Source: Agarilytica sp045430305 (lineage in GTDB: Bacteria > Pseudomonadota > Gammaproteobacteria > Pseudomonadales > Cellvibrionaceae). Taken from it: 64,000 nucleotides of DNA. Made by a program: the position numbers and the translations under genes. The stretch covers positions 186,001-250,000 of the forward strand of contig JAILXW010000002.1 in assembly GCA_045430305.1 (NCBI GenBank). The letters run 5' to 3'. Positions 37,701-52,700 of the stretch are shown one piece after another. Position 1 is the first letter of the stretch. Each line of letters starts with the position of its first letter. The notes beneath the pieces were generated by a model that worked only from the letters and a program-made list of their open reading frames with translations, searched no databases and had not been told where the DNA came from.

Positions 37701-40700
37701 ATACTAACGAAATTCAGATTGACGGTCTGCGATCTCAAGGTGATTTAACGCTTACTGCAAATGGAAATATTGAATCTGCAGTTGATGTTGGGCGAATTAA
37801 CGTCAACGGATCGACATCGATGTCGGCAGGAGCTAGTGGTGATATTTTAATTTATCAAACAATTGACTCTCTCGGTCACCGCTTCTTTGGCGGGTTTGGT
37901 GTTGGTTCGGCAAATAATGTTTCGTTTTATCCCGGTATGTTTGATGGCGGCCTGAATGATATCAATATAGCTGGAAATTTATTTGTTCGAAACGAATTCG
38001 GGTCTATTGTTGGCTCTGGTGAGATCGTTGTTCCTAGTGGACTTTCTACTTTTTATACTTCTGATAATACCGATGTTGTTTGGTTGGAAAACCCTAATAA
38101 CGACTTTTTACGTGTGAGTGTGTCCAATTCCGCAGAGCTTCGAATTACGGATGCCAATGATTTAGAACTCTCTAATGTGCGTTTATGGGACGGCTCTGGT
38201 GAGTCCTCTATTAGTGTTGGCGGTGACCTTACCGACAATGGATTTTTTAGGCTTCAGTTTCCATGGCTGCTAAATTTATCCGCTGGTGGAGATATCATTC
38301 TTGATTATGGGCATTACTTTAACCGGGTGGGTGTAACCAGCGCGAACAACGTCAATTTGTACGATATAAGTTCAGGAATAGTATTGGGCGATATTATTGC
38401 CACTGACCTAATAGTCCAGTCAGCAGATAGTTATGTGGTGGATATCGGAAATATTACAGTTGGGGCTGGTCGTTTTACCGCTGCAACAGATATTAGTTTA
38501 AATAGTTCTGGGAATGATTTTGACAACCTATGGATTTCTAGTGGAGTAAACGCGGATGTCACGGATACTGATGGCATCACTTTAGCTCAAATTAATTTGT
38601 CTGGGGATTTTGATCTGACGACAAATGGCGATATTAACCAAACGGGATTGATCACCGCTGGAGGCACAACAAGCTTAAGCGCAGGTTCTTCTGGAAATAT
38701 TAATCTAAATGTAGGCGGGCTAGACAACGATTTTAATGTTGTCGAGATATCAAATACTTTTCAATCTAGTATTCGCGACATTAACGATATTGAATTTGGA
38801 AATGTAACGGTTGAAGACTTGTTTTCAGTCACATCTGATACTGGTGGAGTGTCTCAAAGTACAGGATCAACCATTGATGTTAATGATGGTACAAGCGCAT
38901 TTATTGTTGCCAATGATATTAATCTAACTGAAACCACAAATGACCTGGGTGCAATTGTAATTTGGGGTGGAACTAACGCCTCATTCTATGATGTGAACGA
39001 TGTTGTATTGGCCGGTGTAGGTCTTACAGGATCTTTAGATGTTGAATCGAATGGACAGATAGTGGGCTCATCATCCGTTGTTGTTCCTGGTACCGCTAGT
39101 TTTGATTTGAATAGTGCTGGCAACTTGGTGCTTGTCGAAAGTGGTAATGATTTTGGCTCGCTAGCTGTTTCAGAAGCGACTATTGCGCAAGTTATAGATG
39201 TTGACGAGATTAATCTACTAGGTCTTGATGTTGGTTTTGACTTAACCGTAACAGCTGGCGGCGCCATTACTGGAACAGACACTATTACTGTTCCAGGTCT
39301 GGCCGAGTTCATAAATGCCGGGTTCGATGTTTCTCTAACAAATTCAAGCAACGACTTCGGAACATTGACTGTCGGTAGTGTCGCTGCGGCATCTTCAAAT
39401 GTGAATGTTGTTGATCAAAATGGATTTTTGTTGCGTTCTATTGGGGCTGCCGGTGATGTAACTGTAACGACTTCAGGGAGTGTAACCCCGGATGCGATAA
39501 GCTCGGGTTTTGTCGTTGGTGGAAACGTGACTTTTGATGTTGGCGAAACTAATGATTTGGTGTTGCAAGGAATAGGGAGTGAGGTGCTTCTGGCAGATTC
39601 TGCAAATGGCTCTTTTAATGTCTTGAGTGCGAATGACGTAACCGTAATAGGTGAGCAATCAGGCTTTGATTTAGGGGATGTCACCGCACAAGGAAATGTT
39701 TCCATAACTACAACAGGACCTTTAACCGATTCTGGATTGTTAAATATTGGTGGTGATTTAGATATGGGTGTAGCAAACGGCTCACTCATATTGGATGATC
39801 AGTACCATTCGATAGGCGGAGTTATTAATCTAAATCAATCTGGGGTTGCTTCTCCTTTTGATTTTTGGGTTCAAAATGCCAACTTGGGAACCGTTGTCAC
39901 CAGTTCCGATTCTGTTGCAACAATTAATATCCAAGGCGATTTCACTTCAGGTGCTGCGTCTATCACAGCAAACGGGGCAGGCGAATTTGAAATCATCGGT
40001 GATGCTCTAGCGAATAATTTTACTTTTGATTCAGGCTTTAGTTTCACTGGTTCTCGATTGTATGTGACTGGTGGAGATGGTGCAGATGCATATAACCTAA
40101 ATACTTCAGCTCCATTCTGGCTTCGAGGCGGTGAAGGAAATGATCAGTTTAATATAGCGAACGGAGTCACTTTTGGTTCAATCGAAGGGGATGGTGGCTT
40201 AGCCGATACTCTAGATTATTCAGCCTGGACTTCTGATGTTGTAGCGGATTTAGAATGGATTGATGTTGATGTCATCACGGGTAGCACTAGTAATTCAAAT
40301 AATACGTTATTGGGTTCGGATGTAGGCAGCGTCTTTGATTTCATTGATCAAAACGAAGGTAATGTCGACGGCGTTATCGCATTTACTGATTTCAACAATA
40401 TTACTGGCGGCACTGGAGAAGATACATTTATCTTCGGTGCTTCTGGTGAAATCACCGGTGCCCTTAATGGTGGTGCTGGAGCGGGTTTAAATGAAATTCA
40501 AGCGCGCGGCGGTGTTGATAATACTTTCATTGTAACTAGCGACAATACCGGATCTCTACAAGAAACTGCGGGCTCTATTTATGTTTCGAGCTTTCAAAAT
40601 ATTCAAAATCTAACGGGTGGTGATCAAAATGATACTTTCCAAATTAATGGTGGTGACGTTGCAGGATTAATTGATGGTGGTCTGGGCACTACGAATACAC

Positions 40701-43700
40701 TTTCTTATGCTCTGAATGGTGGTCCAATTCAGATCGATCTAGGAGCTGCTTTAAGCGGCGCCGACAATATCCAAGCGTTTGCGGGTAACGGAAGCAATAG
40801 TACTATCATCGGTGATGACAATGGAAACACCTGGGTCGTAACATCGGAGAATTTGGGAACCGTCGACGGTGTTCCGTTTGAGGGGTTCAATAATATTGAA
40901 GGTGGTGACGGCGTTAACGACTTTACTATTCAAAACAATGCCTCTATTTCTGGCAATGTTACTGGTGGTTCAAATAACGACACGTTTAATTTTGAAGGTA
41001 ATGGTTTTGTTGCTGGAGTATTAGACGGTGGTGCCGAAGTCGACGCAGATATTATTAACGGTTTGTCGGGTGGCAACACTTGGGTAATCGATGGGGCTGG
41101 GTCAAACCAGGTGAGCATTACTGGTGGTGCAACCTACGTAAGTGATTTTCAAGATATCGAAACCTTAAATGGCCAAGATGGTGATGATGTATTCCGCTTT
41201 ATCAATAGTGGAATATTTACGGGCACGATTAATGGCGGTTTAGAAGTTTTTGAAGATGTGCTTGATTACACTTTGCAAGCAAATGCCATCACCAATTTTT
41301 CTGAAATTACTGCTAACGGAATAGAAGTTGTTCGTGCGGATGGCTCAGGTGAATTGAGCGGTCAAAATGGCGCTACGAATACTTGGTTAATTACAGATTC
41401 AAATAACCTGACGCTTAATGGGTTGGATTTTGAAGGTTACGCAACTTTAATTGGTGGTGATTCTCAAGACGATTTTACTATTCAAAATACTGTCGACTTC
41501 GATGGCAGTATAAATGGTGGTACTGATGCAGACCTTTCTAACAATACGTTAACCAATAACAATATTTTAGCAAACACGTGGGATTTAACCGCGGCCAATG
41601 ATGGAGACGTCGGTAGCACAGGCTTTACCAATATCGGCACGCTTAACGGCAGCGGTAACGACACACTGGAAGCTTTTGATCAGACGAATGATTGGGCATT
41701 AACTACCGCGAATAGCGGTACGATTAATGCGACCGAACTTGTATTCACTGGTATGGAAAATTTACAAGGTGGTGCGGGCGTTGATACGTTTACCTTTAAT
41801 TACGTAGGCTTGTTTGCCGGTATCGTCGATGCGGGCACCGGCGCGAGCATTGATGTGGTGGACGTAACAGTCTTGGGAGCGGGTTACAACCTTACGTTGG
41901 GCAATTCTATTAATGGTGTCACCAATGCCGAAACCGTAATTGCAGCAACGGGCAGTACATTAAACGGATTGGATTCAGCAGAGAACAACTGGAATGTATC
42001 GGGCGATAACATCGGCTCGGTGTCTAGTGGCAGTACCTCACTTAACTTTAACGGTTTCTCAACCCTGCAAGGCTCGAACACAGTGGCAGATGTGTTGGTC
42101 ATCAATGACGGGGCAAGCTTTGCCGGTAACTTCAGTGCAGGAACCGATACCGCACAAAACAGTTTCACCAATAACAACGATGCGAATACGTGGACTTTAT
42201 CGGCGGCTAATAATGGTAATGTTGGTAGTACCGCTTTTACCAATGTGAGCACCATTAACGGTAGTGGTAACGACACACTGGAAGCCTTTGATCAGGCGAA
42301 TGATTGGGCATTAACTACCGCGAATAGCGGTACGATTAATGCGACCGAACTGGTATTCGCCGGCATGCAAAGCCTGCAAGGCGGAACAGAAGTAGATACC
42401 TTTACCTTTAACTTTGCCGGTTTATTTGCCGGTACTGTGGATGCTGGTCTTGGTGCAAGTATTGACGTTGTCGATGTATCTATAATGGGTGCGGGCTACG
42501 ACCTTACATTGGGTGATGCCATTAATGGTGTCACTAATGCCGAAACCGTAATTGCCGAAACGGGCAGTACATTAAACGGTTTGGATGCTGCAACGAACAA
42601 CTGGAATGTATCGGGCGATAACATCGGTTCGGTGTCTAGTGGCAGCACGTCACTTAATTTTGAAGGTTTCTCAACTCTTGAAGGATCGGATGCGGTTGCA
42701 GATGTTTTAGTGATTGACGACGGTTCAAGTTTCGTCGGTAGCTTTAATGCCGGAACCGATACCGCACAAAACAGTTTCACCCACAATGATTCCGCGGCGA
42801 ATACGTGGGTGTTAACGGCAACGAACGATGGTGATGTGGGTACAACAAGCTTCACCAATGTGAGCACGATCAATGGCAGTGGCAATGATTCGTTGGAAGC
42901 TTTTGATCAAGTTAACGCATGGGATATAAGTGGTCCAACTAGCGGTGCTATCAATGTAACGGAATTGTCTTTCTCTGGAATTGAAAACCTTACTGGTGGT
43001 AGCAACGATGATAGCTTTATCTTTAATTTTACTGGTGCATACAGCGGTTTAATTTCTGGTGGTTCAGAGGTAGACGGTGACCGTGTTGATGTTTCAACTG
43101 TAGGCGTTATTTCTTACGCGTTAGGTGATGCGACTGTCGCTGGAACATCTATACAAGGCATCGAAGAAATTGCAGCAGCGGCAGGTAGTTCATTGCAAGG
43201 TGGAGCTTCTGGTACGAATGATTGGACGATTGATGCGGCCAACGAAGGTGAAATAACTAACGGCGCAGACTCATTAGGTTTCCAAGGTTTTACTAGCTTG
43301 GTTGGTTCAGCAACTTCCACAGATAACTTCACAATCCAATCAGGCGCGAGTTTTGGTGGAACGATTGATGGTGGCGCTGATGCATCACTGATTTCGAACA
43401 TTCTTACAAGCGAAAATGTGAGTGAAGCATGGGTATTGACGGGTGCAAACTCTGGTGAGGTTGGAACACCTACTACCGAATTTTCAAATATTGGTCGCAT
43501 CGTTGCCTCTACTGGGGGCAGTGATACGTTAGAAGGTATTGATCAGGAAAATACTTGGCAAATTACAGGCGCAAATATTGGTAGTGTTCAAGAATCATCT
43601 TCATTAGAGGTTATGAATTTTGAAGATTTCGAAAACTTACTTGGTGGTACCGATACCGATAGTTTTAATTACTTTGTCGGTGGAAGCATTAGTGGGCTTA

Positions 43701-46700
43701 TCGATGGGAATAGTGGTGGTGTTCAAGATCGACTAAACCTTATGAATGTTGATGCTCCGGTTAATGTGCAAATTGGTGGTGGCGTAAATACCTATATCAA
43801 TGTTGTGAATGTAGAATTGATTGATCGCCCAATAACTGGAAGTAACGCTAGTTTTATATTTCATGCTTTGGCTACTGTAGAAACAGATTCATATACATGG
43901 ACAATCGACGGAGAAAACTCTGGAAGTGTCGGCCCAACTGCCGGCGCAAATATAGATAATATCGTCGAGTTTACTAATTTCGGAAATGTTGTTGGTGGTA
44001 TTGGTGAAGACCTTGTTAACTATATCAATAGCGGTACGCTAACAAGCTTTAATGGTGGTGGCGGGTCTGGTTCTCTTGTTTTGAACTATTACGAAGCTAG
44101 CTCGCCTTTCGATATCATTATTGGCGAAACGTATTTAAATGTAGATGCAATTACGATTAACCCAGTGGGTGTGGCGATTGAAGATGTCGAAGCGACGCTA
44201 AGAATTAGTGACTCCGATACTACTGCGAATGAGTGGACGATCGATGAGGTTAATAGCGGAAGCGTTGATACAGATGGTGATGCTGAAGCTGATTTTGTAT
44301 TCATTAATTTCAATCAGTTATTTGGCGGATCTGGCGATGATACGTTTAATTTCGATGCTGCAGGAAATGTCACAGGTCAGGTTGATGGCGGTGCAGGTAC
44401 TAACACCATAGAAAATATTGCGTCAACAACAGATCTTTCTTTTCAGCTTAATGGTGATACGGATGCGCTAAATGATGCATCGATTATTTCTCTCGCTAAT
44501 ATATTTGAAGTAAATGCAAGTACAGATGTTCTTCGAAGCAATACATTGATTGGGCCAAACCAGGCGAGTGATTGGACGGTTAACTTAGCTGGCGGAGGCA
44601 CGATTTCAGGCGGGTTCATATTTACTGGTTTTGATCATCTTGTTGGAGACGATTCTTCTGACCAGTTCACGCTATCAGGGGGTACTGTCACAAGTGTTGA
44701 TGGTGGTGCAGGTGATGACACTTTAGCGGCAGATCTTCGAGCGAATGCTTTCACAATTAGCGCTATTAACAGTGGTGATTTAAACGGTGAAGTGACATTC
44801 AGTAATATTGAAAACCTCGAGGGGAATTCAGCGGACGATGACTTCACTATTGAAGCTGATGCGAGGCTAGACGGTAGCATCGTGGCCCTTTCGGGTGATG
44901 ATACTCTAATGGCGAACAACACATTTAATAATTGGGATATCAATACTAATAATGGCGGAGTTGTTACCGGGGCTGCAGGTTTTTCTGGGGTGGAAAACCT
45001 TATTGGTGGCGCTGGCGATGATACTTTTGATATTAATAACGACGCTCTTGTTGGTTCTATTACGCTAGGCACCGGCAATAATATTATCGATGTAAATGAT
45101 AGCTCGGTCAGTATCGAGGCAAACCTTCAAACCGGTGTTGTTGCGGGTATCGCTATAAATGATATTGAAAATCTATCAACGATTAACGCAAATAACAGCC
45201 TACAAAACACTATCTCTGCAATGGTCCAAACGAATACTTGGACGATTGACGGTATAAATGAAGGGGATGTTTCGGGTGTTAACTTTTCTGGGTTTCATGT
45301 TCTTCAAGGAACCAGTGGTGCTGACAACTTCAATTTTGCAGGCGGAACAATTCAAGGCGAAATCCACGGCGATACGGGTGTAGATTCTGTAACCGCGAGT
45401 AGCGGTACCAATATTTGGGCGGTAACAGGAATAAATTCAGGGTTGTTGAATGGTGATACAGACTTCACAGATATTGAGTTGCTTAACGGAAATAGCGGTA
45501 CAGACAACTTTATTGTTAGTGACGGCGCAGGCGCGGATCTGATTGCAGGCGGAAGTGGCGCTGACGTTCTTGATGTTTCCGCCTTCACAAGTGATATAAA
45601 TGCCGATCTAACCACAGAGCTTGTGGGTGGTATTCAAACTTCTGGCTTTGAAGAGGTTATTGCCAATGCTTCACAAAATAATACCTTAATCGCAACTACT
45701 GGCGATAACACTTGGACAATTGATGGAAGTAATTCAGGCGATATCAATTCGGTTTTCCAATTTTCTGGATTTCAAAATCTTCTTGGTAACAGCGCAAGTG
45801 ATGACTTCGTATTAGACGGTGGAAGTGTTAGCGGAAGTGTTGATGGTGGCGCAGGCAGCAATAGCCTAACTGCAGATAATCTTGTGAATTCGTGGGTGAT
45901 AACGGGCTTAAATGACGGGGCGTTAAATGGCGCCGCGTTTACAGACATTCAAACCTTGATTGGAAATGGACAGCAAGATGATTTCATATTAAGTGGCGGT
46001 AGCATTACTGGCGGGGTCGACGGCGCTAGTGGTACAAACAGACTATTTGCTGACGACGTGTCGAATACCTGGACAATCGACGGCCTTTACGAAGGCGATG
46101 TAACTGGCGTTAGCCGTTTCAGTAATATTCAAAGTTTGCATGGTGGTGATTTAGATGACCAATTTAACCATGTTGCTGCAACTGCGTCTGTTGCTGTTAT
46201 TTATGCAGAAAGCGGCACCGATACTTTAGACATCACAGCGTTTAACTTTGATGCGATTGCAGACCTTGAGTCAGGGGTTGTTGGCGGTTTACAAACATTT
46301 GATCTAGAAGTGTTGAATGCAAATGCAGGGCAAAGTAATACCCTAATTGCAGAAAATACAAATAATAGTTGGTCGATAACCGCAGCTGATTCCGGTGATG
46401 TTAATGGCAACTTCCAATTTTCTGGGTTTGCTAACTTAAGCGGCGGAGACTTGAATGACGATTTTTCCATCGTTAGCGGTAGCGTTTCAGGAGTTCTAGA
46501 TGGTGGTCTTGGTACAAACAGTTTGGCTGGTGATAACTTAGCGAATATCTGGACAGTTGACGGCGTGAATAGTGGTTCCATGAATAGTGTGAATCTCTTT
46601 TCTAATATTCAAACACTCATTGGTAATGCACAAAGTGATGGTTTTACGTTTGACGGAGGATCATTATCGGGTGATATAAATGCGAACGGTGGTAGCGATA

Positions 46701-49700
46701 GCATTATCGTACTAGCCGGCACGAATGCTTGGAATGTGACCGGTGTAAATTCTGGGGATATGTCTCTAATTAATGCCTTTGATTCTGTTGAGTCCTTAAT
46801 CGGTGGTAGCGGAAGCGACTCGTTTGTAGTGTCAGACGGTGCGAGCGTTACCTTAATGGATGGCGGCGGTAGTGTTAGCGATTTTCTCGATCTTTCCAAC
46901 CTCAGCGCAAATATTTATTTTGATTTAGAAAATGGCCAAGCTGCTGGAATGCAAGTGAGCGGTTTCGAAACCGTTAGTGCAAATACTGTATTAAATAATA
47001 CGATTGAATCTAACGTTGGGGATAACACCTGGTTAATTGATTCAGCGAACAGCGGCGAGCTAAATGGGGCGTTACAGTTCAATGGTTTCCACAACCTTAT
47101 TGGTAACACTGGTGACGACCACTTTGTTCTTGACGGTGGCAATATCGATGGCGCAATTGATGGCGCTGGAGGAAACAATACATTAACAGGGGCCAATCAA
47201 AGTAACACTTGGCTTATCACCGCAACTGACGCGGGTACGGTAGATCGTGTGAGCGGTGGGTTTAGCTCAATTCAAAACTTAGAAGGGAATAACCAAGGTG
47301 ACCAATTCATTATTGATGGCGGTTCAGTTTCTGGGGGCCTGAATGGTGGTACTGGTATCGATGGATTAAGTATTTTGGCCGGTACTAATATATGGAACGT
47401 TACCGCCACTAACGCTGGTGACGCGACAAACGTAAATGCGTTTTCAGATATAGAAGTTTTGACCGGTGGTGCAGATAGCGATACGTTTGTGATTGCCGAT
47501 GGTGCTGCTGTTGATTCTTTAAATGGTGGGGCGGGAACTAATGATCGGCTTAACCTGGAAGATTTCAGTAGTGATGTTACGGCCGATTTGGGAACTGGCG
47601 TATTAGGTGGTTTCGCAACAACCGGGATTGAAATTATTGAAGCCAATTCCCTTCAAAACAATATCTTAATCGGTGCCGGTACTGACAATGTATGGACGGT
47701 AACGGCGTTAAATAGCGGTGATGTCAACGGAACGACTCAGTTCACTGGCTTTCATAATTTACAGGGCAACCTTGGTGCCGATAGCTTTATTCTGAACGGT
47801 GCAGTATCAGGAAATATTGATGGTAACGGTGGCGTTAACTCGCTTACTGGCGATGTTAATAATAATACTTGGACGATTCAGGCATCGAATTCCGGCCTAG
47901 TCGACGGTGTTGGTAGTTTTAGTAATGTTCAAAACCTTGTTGGTAATTCTCTCGCAGACGATTTTATTTTGGCAGCAGGCGCGTCGATTGTATCCGTGGA
48001 TGCAGCGAGTGGCACTGATAGCCTAACAATTGAATCTGGCGATACTGCGTGGTCGATAGCTGGTGTAAATTCTGGAAGCGCGACTAACGTTGGTTCCTTT
48101 ACCGATGTTGAAAACTTGGTGGGTGGTTCAGGGAACGACAGCTTTACCGTTTCGGCCGGCGCTTCGGTTGCAAGCTTGGATGGTGCTGCAGGATCAAATG
48201 ATCTCGATCTTCAAGCATTATCTGGCGATATCGTTGTTGATCTTGCAACGGGTGTAATGGCGGGTTTACAAACCGCTAATATTGATCTGGTGCGTGCAAA
48301 TGCCCTGCAGAGCAATACCATTTACGGGTTTGATCAAAACAATACCTGGACATTAAATTTTGCAAACGTCGGCGTTGTTAGCGGCGTGAGCTCTGCGGCT
48401 TTTGAAGGTTTTGAAAATATTATCGGTTCATCTTCAGTTGATGAATTTGTTCTATCCGGTGGTAGTTTGTCAGGTCAATTCGATGGCTTGGGCGGTAGTA
48501 ACAGCGTTACTGCAGACGATGCGATTAATACCTGGACAATTACTTCTACAGATACTGGTAGTGTTGACGGCGTATCTGCGTTTACCAATGTTGGAACCTT
48601 GAACGGAAATAATCAGGCAGATATCTTTATTCTTCAGGGCGGCAGCATCAGCGGTGCGATTAATGCAGGTGCCGGTATAGACCAAATTCAAGCAGATGAG
48701 TTTGCCAATATCTGGACCGTTACAGGGGTTAACGCGGGGCAGGTTACAGGTATTGCGAACTTTGATTCTGTTGAAAGTATCGTTGGTGGTAGCTTTGCAG
48801 ATACATTCTATTTCTCTGATGCGGCTCGTGTAGATAATGTTGACGGCGGCGCAGACGGAATTGATGTGATGAACTTGGATGCATACTCAACTAGCGTCGA
48901 ATATAACCTCGCGTTGGGAATGGTTGCGGGCATGTCGGTAGCGAACATTGATAGTGTTGTCATCGACAATGGCCTAGACAATACGTTGTTTGGTGCAAAC
49001 CAAGTCAATAACTGGCAAATCACTGGCCCGAATAGTGGCAATTTAAATGGTTCTGATTTTTCTGGTTTCGCACATCTAACAGGTGGTACCGATACAGATA
49101 CCTTTGAATTGGCGGGCGGTTCACTAAGTGGTGATATCGACGGTAATCTAGGAAACGATAATTTACTCGGAAGCACCGGGGTAGATGCCTTTGTGATTAG
49201 CTCCGCAAACGCAGGTGACTTAAGCGGTATTGGTGGTTTCATTTCTATTGAAAACTTAGATGGTAATTCAGGGAATGATACATTTGAGCTGGCTGGAGGT
49301 TCACTGTCCGGTACGATCAATGGTGGCACCGGTGACGATACTCTAACGGCAGGTAATACTAATAACACGTGGCAAATAGATGTTCTTAATGGTGGTCTAG
49401 TAAATGGTCTTGCGAGATTCGATGAAATTGAAAACATCGTAGGTAATAGCCAGGTTGATACCTTCGCGTTTGTTGGTGGTTCTTTAGCTGGCGGCATTGA
49501 TGGTCAGGCGGGTGAAGATGAATTGTTTGCTGACGATAGTATTGCCAACAATTTTGTTATCACTGCGGTAAACGAAGGTACAGCTACAAATATTACGGGA
49601 ATATTTACGGGTATCGAATCCATTACCGGTGGCGATCAAAGCGATAGCTTTACTCTCGCAGGTGGCACACTTTCTGGAACAATTAATGGTGGTCTCGGCA

Positions 49701-52700
49701 CAGATACTTTCTTTGCCGACAACGTCGTTACCGAATTTTATATTTACACAGCGAATTCTGGTAGCGCGACGGGCTTAGGTGCAGGAACGGCTGATCCAAA
49801 CGATGGTTTTGCATCTATCGAAAACTTAGAAGGTAATGCGCAAGACGATCGTTTTGAATTTGTTGGTGCAACATTATCTGGTTACATCGATGGCCAAGGC
49901 GGAATGGATCTTCTATCTGCTGCGGTGGGCGACAATCAATTTGAAGTGACTTCAGACAATACTGGTGCGGCAACGGGTATTGCGGGCGGCTTCCAAAACA
50001 TTGAAGCGATCGAAGGTAATACTGGCGATGACACCTTTATTCTAAATGGTGGTGTTCTGTTTGGAATCATTGATGGTCGTGAAGGTGACAACACTTTAAT
50101 CTTAGATAACGTTGTTAACAGCGTGGTTCTGAACGCTGTAAATACTGGTGCTGCAACTGGTCTCGGTTCGGCTACCGCAGATTCAAATGATGGTTTCATC
50201 TCAATTCAAAATATTACCGGTAATGCTCAAACAGATACGCTTTCTCTTGAGGGGGGCGCGCTGGACGGAGTTTTTGATGGTGCTGGCGGTTTAGATGTCT
50301 TAATCGGCGATGCCGTTGTTAACACGTTTACTGTTTATGCAAACGATACGGGTTCCGCGACAGGTTTAGGTCTGGGCACCATTGATCCAAACGATGGCTT
50401 TACAAGTGTAGAGAACTTGATTGGTAATGTGCTCGATGATCAGTTTGTTTTATCTGGTGGAATTTTATCCGGCGTTATTGACGGCCAAGCCGGGAGCGAT
50501 ACCTTCACTGCTAACGCAACTGTTAACGAGTATTACGTTACTACCTTAAATTCGGGAACCGCTACCGGTCTAGGTGCAGGAACAGTTGATTCTACAGATG
50601 GTTTTAGCGGCATTGAAAATTTGGAAGGTAATATTTTTGAAGATACTTTCTATATTCAAGGCGGCACACTTGATGGAGATATCGTCGGTGGTGGTGATGG
50701 CGACTTCTTAAATGCTGACAATGTTGCGACTTCAGTTGTTATCACAGGCGCAAACGAAGGCACTATGACCGGCATTGGTGGAATGTTTTTTGAGGTTGAA
50801 AATGTTCTTGGTAATGACCAATCAGATGACTTTATTGTCGATGGCGGCACACTAAGTGGTTTTGCATTTGGCGCAAACGGTGTAGACAGCTTAACGGTAA
50901 TGAGTACGCTTGGTCAGGCAGTGAGCTGGACAGTAGATGAAACAAATTCCGGCTCTGTTGATGGCCTAACCGAAGGGTTCTCTTCTTTCGAAAACTTATA
51001 CGGAAGTCTAGGGAATGACACTTTTGATGTGTCGGGCACGGGTATTGTTGATGCCAATATTAATGGTGGTGACGGCAACGATGTCTTTAACGTAAACAGT
51101 GTTACAGGCGGGGCACTGCAAGGTATGGCAGGGCAAGATACTTTCAATCTTGCAGCGGATGTGCTTTTGCAAAACGTCGACGGCGGTGCTGATGACGACG
51201 TATTTAATATTCTTTCCGATTTAGCATCCGCAACGCTGGTTGGTGGCGCTGGAACAGACAGTATCGATGTTCAATATGTCATTGATAATGTTTGGACAAT
51301 TAACGGCATCGATAATCGTGTGCAAAGCGATACTGGTGGTACTACACGTTTTTCTAGCGTAGAAAACCTTTCGGGTGGTGATGGCGTTGATCAATTTGAT
51401 ATTACTTCTACCTTCGATGGCAGTCTCTTTGGTGAAGCAAATGCAGATGTATTTAATATCGCGAGTAACGTTTCCGGTGTGATCGATGGTGGTTCGGAAA
51501 ATGATTCTTTCAATATTCAAGCCGTTGCGCTCTCTGCCCAGCTTGTCGGTGGTGCAGGCTTAGACGCTCTTCAAGTCTTCCACGATGACGACAACCTTTG
51601 GACGCTTAACGGTGTTAACAATACCGTACAAGATGAAAACGCAGGTTTAGTTGCATTCTCAGAAGTTGAGTTGTTAACCGGTAGTGTTCGCATTGATACC
51701 TTTGATGTAAGCGCTCCATTTGTTGGTCGTTTGAACGGCGGCGAAAACGACGATATTTTCAACCTTGCAGCAACCGTAGATGATGGCGATGAATTGTTTA
51801 CCGACGTTGTAGGCGGCGCAGGCAACGATACTTTTAATATTACAGCGCTCAATGTGAGTGCAACGATTGAAGGTGGCGACAATAACGATAGTCTTGTTGC
51901 TGACCACGGCTTTGCTAGTACATGGATTATTGATGGTCTCAATGATCGAGTGCTTGATACTGCTGGTGGAACCATTAATTTTACTGGTATTGAATTTGGT
52001 ATTGGTGGTGATGGCTCTGATACGTTCCAAGTCGGTGCAGCATTTAATGGGCGTTTCGATGGTCGCGGCGGAAACGATGTTTTCTTAATTGGTGCAGACG
52101 TTGATGATGGTAATACATTAACGCGAGATCTACTCGGTGGTACCGGAGACGATAACTTCGAACTAGCTACGGCAGGGATTATTGTCAGTATTGATGGTGG
52201 CGATGATGCAGACACTCTAGATGTTCAATACGATGACGACATCGTGTGGACAATCGATGGAGCGAATAACCGTATTACTGATACTGCTACAGGCCAAACG
52301 CGTTTTGCCAATATCGAAAGTTCTTTAGGTAGTAGCGGCGTTGATACTTTTAATATCACTTCTGACGTAAGTGGTTTTATAGACGGCCGTGCAGGGAACG
52401 ACGTGTTTAACCTAGCCGCAAACGTAGGTACGGTAGTTCAAGGTGGTGCCGATGATGACACCTTCAATATTGATGCAACTGGCTTGACGCTTGATTTAGA
52501 TGGCGGTTCTGGTTCAGACAGCATAGTTACCGGGCATGATACTGCGGCAACGTGGACATTCGATGCAGTTAATGATCGAGTAGAAGACGGGTTTGGCGGC
52601 GTTAGTACATTTTCTTTTGTAGAGCTTGCGCAAGGTGGTAACGATGTCGATACCTTTAATGTTATTCGTTTGTTTGCCGGTCGTATTGATGGTCAGGGCA

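Noticed and set aside
48808..49497. 229-residue antisense frame in tpsA (and others, e.g. 51571-52215)
   Set aside because: Pro/Ser-rich shadows of the repeat codons; they recur wherever the array is regular.
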